Shown piece after piece: positions 58,674 to 64,000 of a stretch of DNA of 64,000 nt; within the stretch, counting starts at the first letter, position 1, and each line of letters begins with the position of its first letter. Under the pieces are notes generated by a model, which searched no databases, was not told where the DNA came from, and saw only the letters and a list, made by a program, of their open reading frames with translations. The DNA lies in assembly GCA_002286855.1 (NCBI GenBank), contig NRSV01000007.1:321277-385276 (forward strand), read 5' to 3'. Origin of the DNA: Bipolaris cookei. Lineage: Eukaryota; Ascomycota; Dothideomycetes; Pleosporales; Pleosporaceae. The position numbers and the translations under genes are program-made.

Positions 58674-61600
58674 CTAAGTCACCTGACAAAGCCAGACCCT
58701 TCCTGAACCAGTTCCTATGCCTACTTGGGTCCCACTCACAGCCGAACTTGACGGTCGATACTCAGAGGGTATCCACAATATGTTGCTAATAGAGCACATA
58801 ACCCAGTTGAGATCTGGACTTATACTAGCCTTTTGGTACTGTGGTTTTAATGCTGTAACGTCGATGTGGTCTGTGACCTGGGAACCAGAGATGGTGATAG
58901 TACCTATGTTTGTATGGAGCAAAGTACCAGTAGAATCGAAAGATAAATGCATAAGATTTGTACCGACATTAAGGGTACGTAGGCATATCCCGCTGTTCGC
59001 GTCCCAGATCTTGACAGTCCTGTCCAAAGATGCTGACGCTAGCCGGGTCGAGTCGTGCGAGAAGACCACTAAATCAAGAAGACCGATATGGCCCTCGAGC
59101 GTATGCACACACGTCCTACTGTTCGCGTCCCAGATCTTGATAGTGCCATCCCAAGACGCTGACGCTAGCCGGGTCGAGTCGTGCGAGAAGGCCACCGAGG
59201 TAACATGACTGCTATGGCCCTTGAGCGTGTGCACACATGTCCCGCTGCTCGCGTCCCAGATCTTGACAGTCCTGTCCTCTGATCCTGATGCTAGCCGGGT
59301 CGAGTCGTGCGAGAAGCCCACCGAGCAAACCTCACTGCTATGGCCCTTGAGCGTAAGCACACACGTCCCACTGCTCACATCCCAGATCTTGATAGTCCTG
59401 TCCTCTGATCCTGACGCTAGCCGGGTCGAGTCGTGCGAGAAGGCTACCGAGTTAACATAACTGCTGTGGCTCTCGAACACGTGCATATACGCCCCGCTGC
59501 TCGCGTCCCAGATCTTGATAGTCTTATCGTGTGACGCTGACGCTAGCCGGGTCGAGTCGTGCGAGAAGTCCACCGAGCAAACCTCACTGCTATGGCCCTT
59601 GAACGTGTGCACACACATCCCGCTGCCCGCGTCCCATATCTTAACAGTCCTGTCCAAAGACGCTGACGCTAGCCGGGTTGAGTCGTGCGAGAAGGCCGCC
59701 AAGATAACTGAATGTCTGTGGCCCTCGAGCGTGTGCACACACCTCCCGCTGCTCGCGTCCCAGATCTTAACAGTACTATCACTAGAAGCCGAGGCTAGCT
59801 GGGTTGAGTCGTGCGAGAAGGCCACCGACCTAACCCAACTGCTATGGCCCTCGAACGTGTGCACACATGTCCCGCTGCTCGCGTCCCAGATCTTGATAGT
59901 CATGTCATCTGACGCTGACGCTAGCCGGGTCGAGTCGTGCGAGAAGCCCACTGAGTTAACATAACTGTTATGGCCCTCGAGCGTGTGCACACATGTCCCG
60001 CTGCTCACATCCCAGATCCTGACAGTGCCATCCCAAGACGCTGACGCTAGCCAGGTCGAGTCGTGCGAGAAGCCCACTGACTCAACGTAATCGCTATGGC
60101 CCTCCAGCGTCTGCAGGCAGGCACTCCAGCCGTTGCTCATAGCTGGCTTGACCACTACTTCCTTTGGCTCTTCGCGCTGAAACAGCCTTCTTATTATACT
60201 GTCTGCTGGACTGAATAGCAAAGCAGATGCGTATGTTTGTAAAGGATAGTTCTCGATCACCTCCTTATGGTACGTAATAAACCGTCGTGCGTCGTAAACA
60301 ATGTGATTTAATGCTTCCATGTCTCCGAGCTCCTAGCCACGTTAGTAATTGTACCGTGAAGGCCGTCTATGCGTAGTCATCTTAGCTGTACCTGGACTAG
60401 ATGCCAGAGCTTTGCCATCGACACCACCCCTCTGGCCATGCTTCTGCACAAGCTGAGTGCTTCTAGCCAGTAGATGTATCTCTGCCTAAGGAACGCGTCT
60501 ATAGCCCTAGTATTTCCTTGATTAGTAGTACTACATGCTGGTATCATATGTTTTGAGTCGCAGAAGTGGTCAACCCAGTACACACATGAATAACGCGACA
60601 CGGCTAGAGGATCAGGAAGAGGTGGCTTGACGTCCTCTATAAAATATCCAGGCGCTTCAAGGTTATATATATCTCTGCGTAGTGTTTTCTGTAGAATAGC
60701 AAGTGATTTTGCAAAAATATCTTGATGTACACATTCTATGCCGTCTTGAAAGACCTCGTTCGACGATTGTGTGACGAGAAAGTCTTTCGCTGACTGATGC
60801 ACAAAGTAGACGGTGTCATCGCGCAACGTGAGAAACGATCCGCAGAGACCAATGATCTCCCGCACAGACTCTAGGTCATCAACAAAGTCTGCAAGCTGTT
60901 CAGTAAGCATAACTAGCTCAGCGACTGTGACAGGTCGATATAGGACAGTAGTCACTGCTAGCACCCGCAGACATCTTCGAGCGCTACAAGACTTGCGTAT
61001 CTGATCTAGCATCTGCCTGTAAAGAGAGTCTAAACTAGGGGGGAACTGGTATAGCTTTTCGAGCACGTCAGACTTCGGCGTCTTTTCAAGGTCTTGGCAT
61101 ACTAACGCAACCCATAGGAAGGTGTCGTTCGCGTTCGAGATCAAGTGCTGGAGCACTGCGTTTTGCACCACTAGCGTGTAGTGTTTCTTTTGTGCCAGTT
61201 GGTACACTTTCTGCTGGATAAAGGCCTCTACTGCTGCGGCTACTGACTCGGCATTCAGCTCAAGGCTGAGCCTCATTTTGTGTTCAGCACGCTGCAGCTC
61301 TTCCTCAATAGCCGGCCAGTTGCGACTAGACACGATCCACTTGACGCGAGAGGACGCAGACGACTGCTTCGCGATAAAGCTGAGCAACTTTGGTAAATCT
61401 GTCACGCATTCGTCGAGCGCGTCAACAATTAGGTATGTTGTGCCTAGGCTTGCATCTTGCAGCGCGTCAGCGAAGATCTCTGTCAGGGCGACCCAGGCAT
61501 TTGTATCCTCGAACAAGCCTTTGCCTGCGTAGTCGTGCTTCTTGCGGATGTGCGACCCAAGCGACGGCTGCTGGCGCACAAGCATGTACAGCAAGCCTCG

Positions 61601-62644
61601 CAGCACAGCTGTGGCACTGTTGATGCGCGAGTCGGTCGCTTGGCAGAAGAAGTACGATAGAAGGGCAGACTGAGGTATTGAAGTGTACAGTTCGTCGATG
61701 ATGCCACACAGCAGCATTGTCTTGCCCTTGCCAGGATCGCCTTTCACCCAGAGCAGTCGGCTTTGTTGGTCCTCATGCCACTGCCTGAACGTGGTGTTGT
61801 CGAGGATCCAACGGTAGGAGTCTGCTAGCAGTCCACCATTAGTATCTTCGATGCGCCTCTTGTCATCGCGCGGGTCTGTTTGGCGTATGTCTTGGATGCA
61901 TTGTTCTAGCTTGTACATCTCGCGCTTCAGACGGTTGAAAGCGCCGGCCTCGCCCTCGCCATATACCGGCGCTAGCTCAACATCAAGGATGCCTTGCAGG
62001 CAATATGCTCTGTCCTCGTCGCGCCCAGTTGTCCGGCCTTCTGCCCACCTCAACCGCTCGTTGACGCTGAATCGAGAAAGTGGGGTCCCGTTAAGCACTT
62101 CGGACGGAATACTCGTTATCTCGCGGATTATCGCATGTAACGATGTCTTGCTACCAAGGCTCTCTCCTTCTTGCGAGAAGAACTCGACGATAGCAGGAGC
62201 GAGAAGCTCTTGAAGTGTCCAGCCACGCGTAAACCACCGGCTTGACCTGAAAGCGGGCTCCCAACTAAGCCCAGTAGCTCTGTCGCAAGCTTTCCTTTTC
62301 CTTTTTAGCACATCTGATAGGTAGACATAGCATCGGGCTGCGTTGCGGTACCAACGAAACATGGACTGAATAGCCTGGGATAGCTCAGCCTTGTTCGATT
62401 TATTAATGCAACATGTGTCGATCCAGAAGTATTGTAGATTATCTTGCCGTACTTGTTCTCTGCAGAAGAGGATCTTCTTATAGCCTGACTTCCTCCTGCC
62501 ATCGCCTGTTTCAAGGTCTACGAAGGTCACCTCGTCCTTATCTGCTCCCCAGGTGTGTGAAAGTATCGCGTAGGGAGGTATGGCGTCATCGTCGAAGCTG
62601 TGGAATCTGAGCTCTCCGCTTTCGCTGTACTGCAAGAGCCGCAT
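58674..62644 (-). CDS. HET-NACHT-WD40 (HNWD) NLR
   Basis: Intracellular NLR-type receptor of the het-e/het-d/het-r group. Exons 62644-60392 and 60332-58674 are joined by a 59-bp intron with a perfect TACTAAC branch site; 1303 residues. HET domain: YAILSHTWGADKDEVTF, YFWIDTCCINKSN, FTRGWTLQELLAP, EDRAYCLQGILDV. NACHT: P-loop GDPGKGKT near 301, with TTYLIVDALDECVTDLP as Walker B. After a helical linker come nine 42-residue WD40 units (about 826-1204), nearly all reading FSHDSTRLAS and KIWDASSG, and then a degenerate tenth. In Podospora the WD repeats choose the partner and the HET domain triggers cell death. The gene appears intact, with no internal stop. Confidence 0.92.
58960..60115 (-). repeat. 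126-bp WD40-encoding tandem array
   Basis: Nine in-frame units of 126 bp with strong DNA similarity; the word GCTAGCCGGGTCGAGTCGTG recurs almost unchanged. Differences concentrate at a few codons on the predicted binding face. Such arrays in HNWD genes recombine readily and are prone to assembly collapse. Confidence 0.9.
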
Positions 62645-63314
62645 AGGTTCGTGTGGATGTATAATATGTATAGCATGTATATGCGATAAGAACAGGACTT
62701 GAAAGGCTGAACGTAGTAGCCTGATCGTGTGCTTTCCTGCTACCGATGGATGGTCAACATACAGAGAGAATGACGAGCAGGTGCATTGGTCCAGATACCA
62801 ACAGAACCATGTGATACGTCAAGATGTCGCGAGCTGAGGCTGCCGGCATTTGTTATAGGTATTTTTGGCTTGGTAGTGAAGCCTGGAAGAAGCCCCAGGT
62901 GGGGTGAGGCGTGGTTCCATGCATGCGCCGTGCACTACTCGCAAGGCTGAAACCCGTCTGCATCCAAAGTTACAGAGCTTTGCGCCACAGCTCGAGCCGC
63001 CTTGGTATAGCGCAAGTGTATGATGCAGGCCGCTAAGTGTACGAAACCTGCTATGTCAGCACGCTAAGCCCTAGTGCCTGGAGTGAACGAGAGTCGCATT
63101 GAGCCGGAGAACATCGGAAGGCATGCAAACAGAAGCTTCGCATGTTCTACGAGCCGAGACATGTTCTTTGGCTTATCCTGTATTATAAGGATGTATAGAG
63201 GAATGGAGCGACAGTGCTGGGTGTGAAAGAGCAGGGGTGTGTTATTGTTGCCGCTTCAACGCAGATACGAAAGATTCATGTACAGCCCTTAGGTTGGTGT
63301 GGTTTCGCTATTCA
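62645..63314. promoter_or_regulatory. upstream region of the HNWD gene
   Basis: 670 bp between the HNWD start codon and the right Fot1-like fragment; it should hold the promoter. No ORF seen. Confidence 0.4.
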
Positions 63315-63695
63315 AGGCCTGTGATAGATAGAGGTAGATCTAAAGAGCATATAAATATGTACTTAAATCTGAGAATCTCTGCAGCTTCAGCGTAAGGTGC
63401 TTGAACAATGTTGGTGGTTCGTTGCGGAGGGATGTTCGACCCACAGGGACGGACGTTAACGGTCATCCAGGGCATCAATGCGACAGGGTGGGCCACTCCA
63501 CCCTTCATTATCCTCAAGGCGCGCCACCACTTCTCAAGCTGGTATAAAGATGGCGATTTACCTCAGAACTGGGTTATTGGGGTCTCTGAGAATGACTAGA
63601 CGACCAATGAGCTTGGTCTACAGTGGTTGCAGCACTTTAATGAACATACAAAGAATTATCGACGCCTTGTCGTGGTAGGTACAACAACGAGGTCA
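63315..63695 (+). mobile_element. pogo/Fot1 transposase fragment, right copy
   Basis: Plus-strand frame from 63408 reads MLVVRCGGMFDPQG, TLTVIQGINATGWATPPFII, WYKDGDLPQNWVIGV. A TAG at 63597 stands where the family has Trp, and the frame continues TTNELGLQWLQHFNEHTKNY. These are DDE_1 (Tc1/mariner-pogo, Fot1-like) motifs. The element is truncated on both sides. Confidence 0.8.
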
Positions 63696-63715
63696 ATATC
63701 CCAACCCTATGAACA

Positions 63716-63856
63716 ATGACTATTGATATTCTATCAATTTCGGGAATGTCTGACGAGCCTGAGCGTGTGTTCAGCGGGGGAAGACGAACGACCACCGATT
63801 TCCGGGGATCTTTAAAGACGTCTTCAATTGAAATGCTAGAATGCATCAAGACATAG
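63716..63856 (+). mobile_element. hAT transposase C-terminal fragment
   Basis: 47 codons including ILSISGMSDEPERVFSGGRR and SSIEMLECIKT, matching the hAT C-terminal dimerisation region (typically MSDEPERxFSGARR ... VECLK). No upstream hAT sequence is present, so it is a relic lying against the Fot1-like fragment. Confidence 0.75.
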
Positions 63857-63890
63857 AGGAGGTTAAGTTAAGTTGCTATACCACTATTGG

Positions 63891-64000
63891 ATACTAATAG
63901 TATATACTATCAGTATCAGTATAAGCATTAAATTGTCAGTATCGTAACGTATGGACATCTAACCGTATAGTATGATATTGTCTAAGCCAAATACTAATAG
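63891..64000. repeat. AT-rich tail with a direct repeat
   Basis: ATACTAATAG occurs at 63891-63900 and again at 63991-64000, exactly 100 bp apart. Between them are short TATCAGTATCAG repeats. It probably belongs to a repeat that continues beyond the window. Confidence 0.4.

Noticed and set aside
58717..59964. Several plus-strand ORFs of 79-163 codons with repeated content
   Set aside because: They are antisense shadows of the WD40 array; their repetition comes from the 126-bp repeat.

Overview
The window is nuclear DNA of a filamentous ascomycete, most likely a Dothideomycete close to Pleosporales. The order is inferred from how the gene families look, not from a database search. Genes carry many short introns (about 46-60 bp, GT...AG, with a CTAAC/CTGAC-type branch site just before the acceptor). 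Genes on both strands are separated by 0.2-3 kb. Families such as PTH11/SAT4-type rhodopsins, HET, HeLo and Zn2Cys6 proteins are typical of Pezizomycotina. All gene models below were spliced by hand, keeping reading phase across every junction.

Left part (1-33 kb): mostly conserved housekeeping and regulatory genes. These are a Bem3-like PX-PH-RhoGAP protein cut by the left window edge; an INO80 subunit Ies1-like protein; a protein with a STAND/HeLo-like fungal N-terminal domain; a mitochondrial ribosomal protein of the mS42/mS43 (superoxide dismutase fold) type that shares a divergent promoter with a Cys-rich single-pass membrane protein; an IRC20/SHPRH-like SNF2-RING ATPase; a short THOC5-like THO complex subunit; an ankyrin-repeat protein; and a fungal zinc-finger regulator with a 24-bp minisatellite in its coding region.

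Middle part (33-45 kb): an AT-rich gap, a six-exon Zn2Cys6 transcription factor, a small DUF3140 protein, an MFS sugar transporter and an M50B-like membrane protease.

Right part (45-64 kb): accessory DNA. It holds a decayed HET-NB-ARC-TPR NLR pseudogene whose readable stops look like C-to-T/G-to-A changes. Next come a HeLo-domain protein, a possible small secreted protein, a rhodopsin-like membrane protein and a secreted carboxylesterase with a 5-nt microexon. Last is an apparently intact HET-NACHT-WD40 (HNWD) NLR with nine closely similar 42-residue WD repeats. The HNWD gene is bracketed by two inverted fragments of one pogo/Fot1 transposase, and remnants of a MULE/FAR1-type and a hAT transposase lie just outside them. 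The most interesting theme is this allorecognition/NLR neighbourhood embedded in transposon debris.
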